This document shows, in pieces, positions 48,073 to 59,580 of a DNA stretch of 64,000 nt. The stretch's first letter is position 1. Every line of letters begins with the position of its first letter. Both the position numbers and the translations under genes were made by a program. This DNA is from Euglena gracilis (taxonomy: Eukaryota; Euglenida; Euglenophyceae; Euglenales). The notes under the pieces were generated by a model, which was not told where the DNA came from, made no database searches, and was given only the letters and a program-made list of their open reading frames with translations. The DNA is taken from assembly GCA_039621445.1 (NCBI GenBank), contig CP154956.1:5764170-5828169 (forward strand), given 5' to 3'.

Positions 48073-49450
48073 AAATGTCAAGGTTTTTGGTGACAAAATG
48101 TTTTTCGAGGAGAGGCTTTGTGTGCCCAAATCTCTCCAAGAAAAACTCATTCGGGATCACCACTCATACCAAGGGCATGTGGGATTCCCAAGGCTGTGGG
48201 AATGCATGTCCCTTAGGTATGATTGGGCTGATTCCTCACTCGCTCGAGATTTTGCTAAAGGAGTCATGGGCCTTTGTGGGACTTGCCAAGCGTGCCGAAG
48301 GCCGGCGAGTCTTAAGGGTTTAGTGGAATCTACACCCATACCCCCAGCCGTAATGTATTCGGTGGCCCTTGACATGTTTAGCATGCCTCTCGTGGAGTGG
48401 GAAGGCAATTCCTACGACTCCATGCTTGTGTGTGTGGATCGTCACTCCGGTTGGATAGTGGCGATCCCCCACCTAGCAAAAGGATTTACGGGAGCCAAGG
48501 CAGCCAAGCAAATGCTGTTGCATGCTTGGAGACCTTTTGGCGTCCCTTCCATTATTACTTCCGATCTAGGCTCACACTTTGTCGCCGGTTGGTGGCAGAC
48601 AATGTGTGCCTTGATGGGAATTAGGCAAGCCTACTCCCAGGCCTACCATCACCAGGCGAATGGTAGGGCGGAGAGGGCTGGCCAACAAATAATGGAACGG
48701 CTCAAAAAAATTCAGGTTGAGGACAAGTTGAATTGGGTTGAAGCCCTCCCCCAAGCACTAGACCGTATCCATGATACGCCGGGGGAGAGTGGCCTAAGCC
48801 CATTTCAAATCTTGTTCGGTCGACACCGTTCATTGGGTGGTTTACCTTATGAACCGTTAAGGGATTGTGAAGATGCCAGATCATTTTTCTCTCGGCAAAG
48901 AGAAATTGACTTGGTAGTGGCTGGCAAAATGAATAATTTGCATGCCAAACAATGTGCTCGGGCCAACCGTGGTTTAGACGGTTGGGAGCCATTGGAGGTG
49001 GGGAATCTGGTGTGGTACCTGAGACCCCCCGATAGTGGCACAAAATTGGATTCCCGTTGGTTGGGCCCTTGCAAGGTTACCGCAAGGGAGGGAATTCATT
49101 CTTACCTAATTGAGGTCAAACCGGGGCATATTATGAAGGCCCATCGGAAGGCTTTGAAGGTGTATGTGGAGGACCCCACATCCGATAAGCCTATCCCCCT
49201 ATTTTTCCACCGGCGGACGGTACCTGAGGCGGAAGGTGCCCCAGATACCTGGTTAGTGGATAAAATCCTAAACCACAAATTCGTTAAGGGAAAAATGTTT
49301 TTCTTAACGAAGTGGCAAGGGTTTGAGGAGGCGAATTGGGAACCGGTGGAACATTTTTTCCAGGAGTACAATAGTGACGTAATAGCGTATTGTCTGGGAA
49401 AAGGGTTGCCGTTAGATGTCTCTAAGGATTTAAAGGCAACGGCAACCTGA
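47918..49450 (+). CDS. integrase with HHCC finger and C-terminal chromodomain
   Basis: 510 codons in the track, in frame +1 relative to pol. An H-H...C-x2-C zinc finger (HHSYQGHVGF...CGTCQACRRP) is followed by the DDE core: ALDMFSMPLVEW, IITSDLGSHF and HHQANGRAERAG, with D, D and E all present. The last 55 residues, starting DTWLVDKILNHKFVKGKMFF and including TKWQGFEEANWEPVEHF, match a chromodomain (aromatic residues, W-x-G-x-x-x-x-x-W-E-P). This defines a chromovirus. Chromodomains in such integrases can bind modified histones and steer insertion. The true coding start is the frame junction near 47,925, not an ATG. Confidence 0.93.
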   Translation: MVRGGEATSTTNSSPIPPGSVWDLSWKEEYLKCPRWSPIFQATQDSKVPWPENVKVFGDKMFFEERLCVPKSLQEKLIRDHHSYQGHVGFPRLWECMSLRYDWADSSLARDFAKGVMGLCGTCQACRRPASLKGLVESTPIPPAVMYSVALDMFSMPLVEWEGNSYDSMLVCVDRHSGWIVAIPHLAKGFTGAKAAKQMLLHAWRPFGVPSIITSDLGSHFVAGWWQTMCALMGIRQAYSQAYHHQANGRAERAGQQIMERLKKIQVEDKLNWVEALPQALDRIHDTPGESGLSPFQILFGRHRSLGGLPYEPLRDCEDARSFFSRQREIDLVVAGKMNNLHAKQCARANRGLDGWEPLEVGNLVWYLRPPDSGTKLDSRWLGPCKVTAREGIHSYLIEVKPGHIMKAHRKALKVYVEDPTSDKPIPLFFHRRTVPEAEGAPDTWLVDKILNHKFVKGKMFFLTKWQGFEEANWEPVEHFFQEYNSDVIAYCLGKGLPLDVSKDLKATAT

Positions 49451-51421
49451 AAAAGGGGGAAAAGGAATGGTGAAAAGGGCCTGGAGTGGTTGCCTGGGGA
49501 GGGGGAGGTCCCACCTTATGCCCCTTCACAGATGCAGGTGGACACCATCACAGGGCTTAAGCCCTGGGAAAAATGGCGGGAGTTTCCTCGTCATTGGTTT
49601 CATTTCTCCCCCTGAAGTTTTCATTCACCACTACACCCTGGTTTGGGTGAGGCTGGTGTGGGCAATCGAGGACATTTCATTGCCCCTGTTGATTTTTTGC
49701 CATTTTCCATTGAACTCCCGTGAAAGGATTTCAAAGGGGAATGAAGGATTCTCGTGGCTAGGGGGAAACCGGCCGGGAATCTTATTTTTTATACGGGTGG
49801 GTGTTTTTCAATCAAGGGATCCCACCCCGGAACGGGAAGGGATATTGCCAACAACAACAAAAGCAAAACGTTGAAAGAGTGCATGATTGCCACCCGTTTT
49901 GTTTATGTTGTTGTGGGTGGATTCCGGTTTGGAAGTTTCACCAAAAATTCTTAAAGAGGACAAACCACCGGAAGCACAACCGAGGGTTTGTTCTATTGAC
50001 AGCCTCCTCCAAGCATTGGAGGGGGGGGGTAATTGACAATGTGGCTTTGGGATTACCCTGTCGGTTTGGCTGGGCTAAGCCACATTGCCAAATTTTCATT
50101 TGGGGGAAGGACAACCCCCCCCATAACCCGTAACCCCATAATGGTGTGCATGGTTTGCCACCACACTAAGGGGAGGCAAACCGGCACCCAAGGAAGACGC
50201 CGAAGCCCAACACCCCGAACTTCGACGAGGCGTTTGGCTCTGGCAACCATCACTATCCGTTTCGTTCACCTACTCAGGACGGATTATCAATTTGAAGTCT
50301 GGGACTCTGAATTGGATGAACTGAAGACGGAGTTCAAACTATTTCAAGGAGTTGATTTCTGGTATTGGTGTACGAGGAGCATGTGGAGTGAACGAGCGGA
50401 GATGGTAATTTTATCGACCTACCCATGCCACTCGCTATCCTGACCTCGACACCGCACACTCTTTGTTTGCACCCTCCCTGTCCCGAAAGAGGAATCTGTG
50501 AATTTGTTTCAATTGGGGGGGGGGGGGCGACCCAGATTCAAGGCGGTGGGCTTTGAATGGGTGGTTCCACCCTCTTTTCCCTTCCCACGGGTCGGTGGTA
50601 CTCGTGGGGGGGGGGGTCTTTCTCCAATCGGTTTGATTGGCTATTTTATCATACCCCCACCTTTGGGCAAGTGAGGCCCGAAACCCCGGTCGGCTTGATC
50701 GGGGGGGGGGGCGTGTTATTACTTCCAAAAAAAAAAAAAGAAGTGAGTTGTCTTCTTCAACCTCCCCGCCGGGGGGGGGGGGCAAGGCAAGCCCTCCCTT
50801 TTCCCGGGGGGGGGGGGGGGGGGTGCCCAAGGCTTTCCCCTCGGGGGGGGGGGGCAAGTCAAGCCCACCTCTCGCCGGGGGGGGGCAATCTTCTCCCCAA
50901 GTCTTTCCCCTCGGGGGGGGGGGGGCCGGCCAGCCCCCCTCCCGCCGGGGGGGGGGGGGGAGGGTTTTCCCCAAGGCCTTCCCCTCGGGGGGGGGGGGGG
51001 GCTGATTTTCATCTATCACCGAAAGGATTTTTGGTGATAATGGACCCTCCATTCCCTTCACGGTTGGGAATACCGTGGGGGGGGGCTGATTTTTATCCAT
51101 TCAAAAAAGGATTTTTTTTTGAGTGGTGTTGGACCCCCATTTCCTTTCACGGTGGTGAGAACCGTGGGGGGGGGGGGCTCGGTGTGGTGGAACGGGATCT
51201 ATGGGTTATAGATTCCTCCTCACCGTTACGCCACCACCTATGCACGTTGCCGAACGATGTTGTCGCAATTGCGTTGCAAAAATTCAAAGTGTCTTTCATT
51301 CCCATCCCCCCCACTCTTCTTCCCCTCCCTGCACCCCCACCCCCCCCTCCTCCACTTACTACCCTACCGCCTTATCCGGAAAGCGAGAAGAAGGGGGGGT
51401 GAAACCCCCGACTTTCGTCGC
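49451..51421. other. 3' internal untranslated region of the retrotransposon
   Basis: About 2 kb between integrase and polypurine tract. No conserved protein is recognised. At 50,755-51,005 a short unit with CTTCCCCTCGGGGGGGGG alternates with GCCGGGGGGG, and ACCGTGGGGGGG-type G-run modules follow. ORFs crossing it are low complexity. Confidence 0.65.
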
Positions 51422-51432
51422 AAGGGGGGGAG
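51422..51432 (+). promoter_or_regulatory. polypurine tract
   Basis: AAGGGGGGGAG immediately precedes the 3' LTR, the expected plus-strand primer site for reverse transcription. Confidence 0.85.
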
Positions 51433-52534
51433 TGACGACCTTTTGAGGTCGACCGCCGGGCGGCGGAGTTTTTCCCTTTTAGAAGGCCTTTTGAGGGCGG
51501 TTTTGCTCTAATTTTAAGGCTTTCTAAAGATTTCCATTAAAATTCCCTCTCCTAGGGCGCCCATGGTTTGGTTGTGCAAGGAGAGAGAATGAGTGATGCT
51601 AGGTATTCCCAAATGGTGATTTTGGGTCTATTTAGCATATTTTTAAGCTTTTTATGCATTTTTCCTTTGGTTTTAAGGGAAAATGTTGGATTTGGTGAGA
51701 GCGCTTGCAAGCGCTTGGAACAGAATTTTAAGAGATTGGCGCCTGAGTTCCTGGAGTTTTAGCAGGGGTTTGCAAAGCTCAATAATGATGGAATTCAGCA
51801 TAATTTATCAAAATCAAGGGGGGAAACCTTGATTTTGACCTGGGTTGGTTGATTTTGATGCAATGGGCAAGGATTTGGGATTTGAGAGCGCTTAGGAATC
51901 AGCGCACTCAATCCTAAATTTAACTGCCCATCAGGGGCATCAAAATCATATTTTCTCTCACAGGGTTTTCCTCTTTTTTCCTCTTTACCTTTTACACCAT
52001 TGTACTTGTTGTGGGCAAATACATCCAATTACAATCAAGAATTGAGTTTGGAATTTCAATTGCAATGGAAGATCAACAAAATCAATCATTTGAAGAAGGA
52101 GAGGTTTGTCTTCCCCCCACCTCATCTGTGGGAAAAGGGGCAGGGGGGTGGGTCTCTTCAACTCAGGCAACCACAGGCCATTTTTCACCCCAAAACCCCC
52201 TTTTTGGCCCAGAAACTGTGAGAAATGACACCCAGGGGGGGGTGTTGGCTCTCACTGGTTCAGCTGAGCAGGGAGGGGTTGAAACCCCAAAGGCACCCCC
52301 CTTGGAGATCCCAGTGACACCCCCCTCAGGGGTCGGGGAGGGTTCACTGGGAAGTTCCTCCTTGGAAATGATGGCCCAGTTTCGGCCACAGGGGGGGCCA
52401 GAATGGGAAAAAATTTCCGACACAAGTCGGCTCGAGGAGCCAAAAAACGATCCTACGCCGGAAACTGGCCCGGGGCGGGGGTTTCCGCTTCACCCCAGTG
52501 CTGCCGGGGGACATGGCAGCACGGGTGTGAAACA
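51433..52534 (+). repeat. 3' LTR
   Basis: Copy of 39,360-40,461; ORFs inside are identical to those of the 5' copy. The gag start in this LTR runs 43 bp past the LTR end into flanking DNA. Confidence 0.97.
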
Positions 52535-52935
52535 CAATCCCGGTCACAGCAGCGACGGCAGCTATGGAAACAGATGACCCACCCCAGACATTTCTGCCGG
52601 GCTGCAGCAGGCCTTGGACCTCCTTCTCACAACGCTGTCCGACGCTCGAACCAACCTGGGATGACATCGCACACCACCTCAGGGGCACAGTCTCACACAT
52701 CCTTCGTGGCGCCGTACAGGCAGTCTCTCAACTCTGCACCTCTCTTCTGAAGGCCTACAACAGACACCCTTCATGGGAGTCCTTACACGCACGCTGGTGC
52801 ATGCCCAAGGCAGTGCTGGCGCCATTGCCACGCTCTGGCAGGAATCCCTGGGCTCAATTGGGAAGGGCCATCAGTACGAGGGCACAAGCCTACCTTACAC
52901 TCTCGTACACAGCTGACGGCTGTGTGAGTAGCTGA
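52535..52935 (+). pseudogene. Gag-side fragment of an older retroelement
   Basis: Non-repetitive ORF sequence with TFLPGCSRPWTSFSQRCPTL and LRGTVSHILRGAVQAVSQLC ends in a TGA at 52,933-52,935. It continues the sequence interrupted at 39,359. It is likely a gag region by position, upstream of a protease, but no motif confirms this. Confidence 0.45.
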
Positions 52936-52990
52936 TGGTGGCGAGCGCAAGTGCACGAGGGAGGAGGCCTACCGCATCCCGGAGGGGGTT

Positions 52991-54106
52991 GTGCGGTACC
53001 TGTGCCTGGGGGAGAAGGCACGGGAAGAAGTGGCGGCAGTGGAGGAGGCGAAGAAGGTACGGAAGGTGGTGGTGCGGCCATGGCAGCACCTCCCGAACCG
53101 CCCGTTCACGGTCGGCCGGATGGAGCACCGCGGGGGGTGCTACCACCTGCTGATGAACGTGGAGGTGGAGGCAGGCGGGGTGAAGATCCTGGCGAAGGCC
53201 TCGATCGATACGGGGTCGCAGACTGCCCTCGTGAAGATGGAGCTGTTCCCGGAGTCAGTGTTCCACGCGGCGACAAGACCCTTGGTGCTACGCACGGTGA
53301 GTGGAGAAGCTCTACCCGGAGGACAACGAGAAGCAGGGCTGAAGATGTTGTTTGCGGCCCAGACCGACGACGAGGAGCGGAGACCGAGGACGTGGACTAC
53401 GAAGGTGGTGGCGTACGACGGCTGCATCAGCACAGACCTCATCCTGGGGTATCCGTGGCTCCGGGAGAACCAGCTGGATGTGCAGTCGTGGCGCGACCTT
53501 GCAGCTCCACGCGGACCCCAAGTGGATCCTGAGGCGGCGAGGAGACGAAGAGAAGGAGGAGGAAGATGACGATGAAGATGAAGGCGAGCTGGACGGCTAC
53601 CTCTCCACACAGAAGAAGATGAGGCAGCTGACCGCAGACGAGGTAGCAGTCCGAGAAGTGCCGATGCTGCTGAAGGAGGCCGAAGAAGCGGCGAAGGCGG
53701 TGCGAGGGGTGGTGGAGACAGAACATGACGTGGACCATCCCTTGGCGCAGCAGCTGCGGGACAAGATCATCAACGAGTTCGAAGGCCGGGTGTTCTGTGA
53801 GCGGGTGTGGCCGTGTCCCCCGGCGCGGGGCACCCATGGGAAGGCGGTGCTGAGGCTGAAGCCGGGGGCAACTCCGGTGGTGGGCCGGATCATCAACCTC
53901 AAGGACGAGCGGCTGGAGGCCCTGAGGGAGATGGAGCGGGAGTGCCTGGCGGACGGCAAGCTGGAGGCGGGGCGGGGGCCGTGGTTGGGGCCGCCTTCCC
54001 CATCCGCAAGAAGTCGGGCAAGTGGAGGCTCGTGTGCGACTACAGCTTGACCAACAAGATGCTGCAGATGGACTCCTTGTGTACCAGGCACGTCCCAGCT
54101 CTGTAG
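52991..54106 (+). pseudogene. Ty3/gypsy protease and partial RT, frameshifted
   Basis: It contains an aspartic protease site (ASIDTGSQTALVKM) and DLILGYPWLREN, an acidic linker (EEEDDDEDEGE) and the N-terminal part of RT (GRIINLKDERLEALREMERE, then FPIRKKSGKWRLVCDYSLTN). Frames change near 53,500 and 53,990. The sequence stops at about 54,106, before the catalytic YxDD, so most of RT, RNase H and integrase are missing. Its GC-rich codon use differs from the neighbouring elements. Confidence 0.8.
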
Positions 54107-54680
54107 GATATCTGCAGAGTGGGTTCTGTGACGGTCGCACCACTGTGGAAATCCACAGCTGGTAAGATCGTGGCAGACCCTTCTGGGATCTGCCCCGCAC
54201 ACGTCAGCACTTTTCTCTCTTCCCCCACAGGTGGTGTTCTTCACTGTCATTCTTCCAAAGTTTGACCATCGGTTTTGTCAGAGGGAAAAACCCTCGGAAC
54301 AGTCGAACTTGATCTCAGAAGAAACTTCTGAGTGTTTGATTTGTGCTTTGCTTCTTGGGGAATTGGGAAGAAAAGGGGAAAACCACTTTTCGTTACTCCA
54401 AAGACTTTTCCCTAACATAAGTAGGCTGCGCACCAAGGCGAAAGCGAAAGGCTTTTACAGAAAGTTCCAAAAAGGGGAAAAGGGAAAGCTTTGGACGTAC
54501 ACTTGGTAGCAGATTTAGGCAACGATCCTACACAGACGTTCCACCCAACAGCAAATTTGATTATGACTTGTTGATGAGTTCATTGACCAATCTTGATGAA
54601 GATTGCGGGGATTGTAACGGTTTGAATGCAACAAGTTCCAATTCCCGACCCCCCAAGCAAGAAGAAGGCAATTCGCTCAT
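54107..54680. other. junction between two retroelement relics, no clear gene
   Basis: A 92-codon ORF (54,231-54,509) with basic residues has no recognisable motif. No LTR was found for the following element, so its left end may be here or lost. Confidence 0.4.
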
Positions 54681-56308
54681 TTGTCATTGTCAAAAGACGA
54701 AACACCTTTATTGTTGCATGGGGGTAATGAACCCTCTTCATCATCATTGTCATTGATTGTGCGTGATGTAGGTGGCAAAATGCCTACCTCCATCCCGGTT
54801 CACCCATCATTGGTGCAGCGAGTGGATGAACCCCTTGCACCGTTACACTTGGCAACTCATGTAACCCATGGACAAAGTGAGGGGTATTTGACCTTTGCTC
54901 TGTTCACACCCAAAGATCCCCGGTGGAAGCACCGGTGGGCCTTTTGGAGTGCAACTCGGTGGAAACACCGTGTTTTTTCTAACCCCCCCCTCAATTTCCA
55001 CCCCCCACACCATTTCACGCATTGCCGGGATTACCCGCGGAAACTGCGGTTTTCCCTGCTTTGCCGTGGAACCCAGATATGCGTCTGGTGGTACCGGAAA
55101 TCTCTGGTGCCGTTTCCATTGTGGAGGACTATGAGGAAGATTTGAGGGATAACCTCACCCCTGGTGATGTTTGCCGAATTCTCGGTCAACTCCCAGCGGA
55201 TCACCCGCTGAACAAGCAAATAATGCGTGTCCACCAATGCGTTGCGGAATGTGCAACCATGCTCAATAAGGTTTTGCAGTTTGATGAGGACAATCAAAGA
55301 GTTGTCAACACCAAACTGGAATATTGCTGGAAGTATTTGCAGGAAATCGGCAAATATTGCCAACACAACTTTGAAAATGCGGGGAAAGACCTACAGCATT
55401 TTCGGGAAAGTGTTGACAGTATTTTGCGCATCCAACTTCCACAAAACTTCCAACAAATCAGTGAAACACTGCATGAAGCGGAAACGCGGAATGATTCCAA
55501 GCTTCGGCATGTGCAAGATGGTATGAGCCATCTTTTTGCCAAAGTGGAATCATGTTGAACCATGCTACTGCAATTGCAGCAGCAGTTACAAGCGCAAAAT
55601 GCCACCCCCAAAATGACGGAAATCGGTAACTTTGTTGCGGTTGAGCATTTTGCCACACTCACTACTTCTTTCCAAGAAGCCCAACAACGGATTTTGCATC
55701 TTTGCTCGGAAATTGAGCATTTGAAGCAATTTCAAGCGAAAGTGCAAGAAAATTTTGTTCCCCGTACGCAAATTCAGCTTTTGTAGGAACAAATTTTACA
55801 CTTGGAGCAAAAATCCTGCCATTGTGCCGCAAATCAGGATGTATTAACCACCCTGCACGCGAAAATCGCGGATTGCGCACAACGGCTGGATTTCGCGCAA
55901 CAACAATCACAAACGGACATTGGCGGTATTAATGCCACCGTTGTCGGTTTGCAGGAGCCAGTTTCCGCATTTTCCAAGCGAATTCTCGACATTAGTGGTG
56001 TTCAAGCCGCTATTTGGGAATTACAAACCCGTTGCACCTTGTTGTCCACCACAGTAGCGGAAATTCGCGCACTTCCCAATGTTTTGCGCGCTCGGATATC
56101 CGAGTCACCGGAATTTCGCTCATTTTATAACAAAATGCTTGGTGACAACAAGGAAACCTTGCAAGCATTTTGTACGAGTTTGATTCAACTTGCGGAATCT
56201 GTGAATCGGAATGCCCGATCCATGCAAGATGAGGTTTCACGGTTGGATGGACGAATTTCTGCGTTGTTGGAAAAGCCAACCGCGGAAAATTCGCACACCA
56301 CCGCGTAA
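54681..56308 (+). pseudogene. coiled-coil Gag-like region of a third Ty3/gypsy relic
   Basis: Mainly one frame from about 55,022 to 56,308, rich in heptad-like Leu/Gln/Glu (for example MLLQLQQQLQAQNATPK, HLCSEIEHLKQFQAKVQENF). It is interrupted by in-frame TGA (55,556-55,558) and TAG (55,784-55,786). It resembles the long coiled-coil half of the gag at 39,938. Similar sequence continues to about 56,800 with more breaks. Confidence 0.55.
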
Positions 56309-57094
56309 ACCCCACCAAGTCACCCCACCAATTGGAGGAGTCCCAAGGACAACTTGTCCAAGATTTACACTTGGTTTCTGAAAAGTTACCACACTTGGAC
56401 TATTTTTCCCGTTACCGCTAACGCATTAGGCATTTGGAGACTGAGGTTGACCGAATTTGCGGTCAACTCCAGTTGGTGGAACATTTGGAAGAAACGGTGC
56501 ATGACTTGTCCGCGAGTTTGGATAAAATGTCCACTCCGAAACCGGTTGTGCCACCACCGACCGCGGTAAGCGCTGCGGTTGGTATTCCAAATGTTCCGTA
56601 ATCGCGTTCTCAAATTACGATTTTTGGAGTAGGAATCCCTACATCCACCGCGAATTTGGTACAACCACCCGCAAAAACGCGAATTGTACCACCTTTGCTT
56701 TTACCCACACCGCAACCCCACTTTTCACAACACATTTCCGATGAGGAAATTGACCCCCCGCGCCAAAATTCGAGTCTCCACCAATAAATTAAACATTCCA
56801 ACCTTGTACGAGGAATGAGCCAACACCCCACACCTGGTACTGGTCATGTATCGCATTCGCGATCATACCAACCACCAACGGGTTCTGGATTACCAGATCA
56901 CCCATCGGGTTTTCGGCGGGAAACCTGCCCCACCGGGAGAAATTCACCACATTTTTCGCATTTCCCGCAGGAAAATCTGTCACCCCTACACTTGGTGCGG
57001 GAAATCCTGCACGGGGTACACATGGAGCACAAAATCCGCGAAACGCGTTTGGTGTTAAGAATTACCCGGACCCAAACCCCTGGAATACCACCGA

Positions 57095-58549
57095 GTGTCA
57101 ACGGGTTACTCAGAGAGACTTCAAGGGCACCGTCGCAATCGCGAACAAGGTGAAACCCCAATGGGACGGGGATCCAACTACATGGAGACAATTTTTCGGG
57201 ACTGGGAGTATTATTGGGCACTAAAGGGACCCACCCAAGACCCGAATCCCGAGGTAGTCAAGATGGAATTCATGGATTGCCTACCGAGGGAGGAGCGAGA
57301 ACGTGCACGTAATTTGGTGATACGTAATGGCGTATCATTTGATTACCTGGTTGAGCAATACGCTTCAACCAACTCAAGTTTGGTCACCAGGATTACCTGG
57401 AGAAAAAGTGGCGACAATCTGCGCCATCGGATTGCAAATGGAAATCCATTTGACCTTTGGTATGCCAAATGGTTAGCACTTGCTTCCGAAGTTGATGAAC
57501 TTAGCGAGAAGCAAATGCGCGAACAATTCGATGCGGTTCAGTTGCATTTCACACCATCCCTCGTGAAGGATATCCATCGCGAGGAGTTGGCAGGTCATGA
57601 GATGACTCTTGCCCAACGTTGGAATTATGTGTCGAAGCAACTCAAGCTCACACAAGTTTTGGGACAAATACAGTCCGCTTTTCAAACGCATCCCATCGCG
57701 GGAATCCCTGCGGGTGCGGTTAATGCGTTGCAAAAATCAACCACGTCACCAAGATCACCCACCACGGGACCGAAAACGCGGAATCAGCGTTCTTCAGACC
57801 AAGGCACGAATAAACTGTGATTTTTGTGTAACAAATCTGGTCACATGTCTCGGGAATGTCCAAATCCTGATGCGCGAAAGCGTATTGGAAGCCCAAGGGG
57901 CTCGACCTCCTCACGGGGATCGGGTTCCTCGGCGTTTTCACGTCAATCGGGAGTTTTACGTTCTTCGGAGAACCGCTTTAACGGTAGTAGGCCCAGGTCA
58001 CCATCGCGTGATGGTCGGGAAACCCGTCCTTCTCGCGGTCGGTCACCTGGACCCCCTACCCGAAAACGGGATTTCAATCGCGACTTTTCACGATCTCGTT
58101 CGCGAAGTGGATCATCCTCTTCGCGCGAGTCACCGGGGAAACCCCGGTACACCGTTCATGGTCGACGGGAAACCCGTTCGCCACGACGGCTTGACGGAAG
58201 AACGGAATACCGTTCCCCTCGTTATGCGGAATCCCGCCACAAATCCCGTTGTTCACTTTGCGGTTCCAAAGACCACCACCCATCCAAATGTCCCAGATCT
58301 CGTTCCCCCCGGCCCGGCTACGGAAATCGTGGTAAGCGCCGCGGGGACCGTGGTAACTCCTCCAACCGGCAAAAAGTCGGTTTCAAGATTTCTTGTTTGC
58401 TGGAGGACACCCCGGCTTCGGGCAGGGAGGGGGATGAGACCACGGACGGGGAATTTAATGAGGCCCGAATGGCGGTGCGCTCATTGAATTCCATCTATTC
58501 CACCAAAAAGTCCGTTGCCGGCTATGCGGCCGGTTCGGACTTGGAGTAG
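57095..58549 (+). pseudogene. Gag capsid and CCHC knuckle, TGA at the first Cys
   Basis: A capsid-like part (FRDWEYYWALKG, F-M-D-C-L-P, WYAKWLALASEVDELS) runs to TGA at 57,818-57,820. The same frame continues FLCNKSGHMSREC. If the TGA were a Cys codon the knuckle would be a perfect C-x2-C-x4-H-x4-C. An Arg/Ser-rich tail with many RSRS-type repeats follows, with a second Cys/His cluster (CSLCGSKDHHPSKC, C-x2-C-x4-H-x4-C) at about 58,252-58,293. Confidence 0.75.
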
Positions 58550-58742
58550 GGGAGCCCGAGGTCCGAGGGCACGGACCTCTGGGCTGATGAACAGATGGAG
58601 GTAAGACCTGATCAACCTTCCCTCCCCTGCCCATCCGCCTTCACGGTCAGTACCCGGAATTATTTCGGGTACCCTACCCCCCACTCCACATTTCCACTCG
58701 GAATGCTGAGCAAAGTAGGAAAGGGTTCATGGGAGAGCTGGC

Positions 58743-59360
58743 ATGCAAACGTATTTCCGCCAGACCCTTCACTTTGCGTACCACCAATGGAATTACTCGT
58801 CCAAGCTGGACATCTGCATTCAAAATTTCTCCACTAAAGTTAAAATTAAAATTGACACTGGTTGTCGCATTGCACTGCTTTTTCGGTTGGGGTTGATACC
58901 GATCCCGCTCTTGGTAAGCGCCAAGAAACCGATCAAAATTACAACCGCGGATAACACCCCCATGTGCGGTGGTGGTTTGGGATGTGTGCTCGAGATACTC
59001 TTGCCCATCATTCCGAAGCATCACTCACACCCCCCACAATTACAACTTTTCACCAATATTTGGGGTTACGAGTCCGGAATTCACGGGTCTGACGTAATTT
59101 TGGGATACCCATTGTTACGCCAGTACCGATTGGTTGTGGATTGCTACTCCCACGGTTTGCGCAAAGCACCCACCACCGCATTGACACCCAAACCACCATC
59201 ACCGTTGGCATCCGCCATGATGACCACCACTTTTCCAACACCGTTACCCACAATGGCAACACCGTTATCCACCACACCAACAACCGTTTTCCACACCCGG
59301 GGTACGGAGAAAGCCTCCCCCCTACCCAATGACACACCTACATGCGTCCACATGAGGTAG
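58743..59360 (+). pseudogene. aspartic protease region of the third Ty3/gypsy relic
   Basis: VKIKIDTGCRIALLFRLGLI holds the D-T-G active site with Cys in place of the usual Ala/Ser. GSDVILGYPLLRQYRLVVDC is the second conserved strand. It is followed by a Thr/Pro-rich linker. It is in line with the gag above and the RT below. Confidence 0.7.
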
Positions 59361-59580
59361 GGCAAGCGAGTAGCGGTACCCCCGCCGTTTCACTGGGTTA
59401 CAAGACGAAAGCCCAAAGGCCTGAAGATATATCGGTGTCGAGTAGTCGCCCAGCTACACCACCACTCTGTTTCCCGCCAGCTGTGCCGAATCCAGGCACA
59501 CCCTACAAGACTCACCGGCTAATGCCATCGACACCCACTTACACGCACACCCGTCACACCATCACACTTCCTTCCAATGT

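Larger units (their letters stand above)
39360..52534 (+). mobile_element. Ty3/gypsy chromovirus LTR retrotransposon with DNA methyltransferase domain
   Basis: A complete 13,175-bp element: two 1,102-bp LTRs (TG...CA), a primer-binding site, gag, pol with an N-terminal methyltransferase-like domain, protease, RT, RNase H, integrase and chromodomain, then a polypurine tract. The host sequence CAAT is present on both sides (39,356-39,359 and 52,535-52,538) as a 4-bp target duplication. The LTRs are identical wherever I compared them, which indicates recent insertion. It interrupts an older retroelement whose halves lie at 38.6-39.36 and 52.5-54.1 kb. Confidence 0.95.

Noticed and set aside
50557-51402. 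281-codon ORF downstream of the integrase, a possible extra (env-like) gene
   Set aside because: The translation is almost wholly Gly/Pro runs from poly-G tracts, without signal peptide or membrane pattern.
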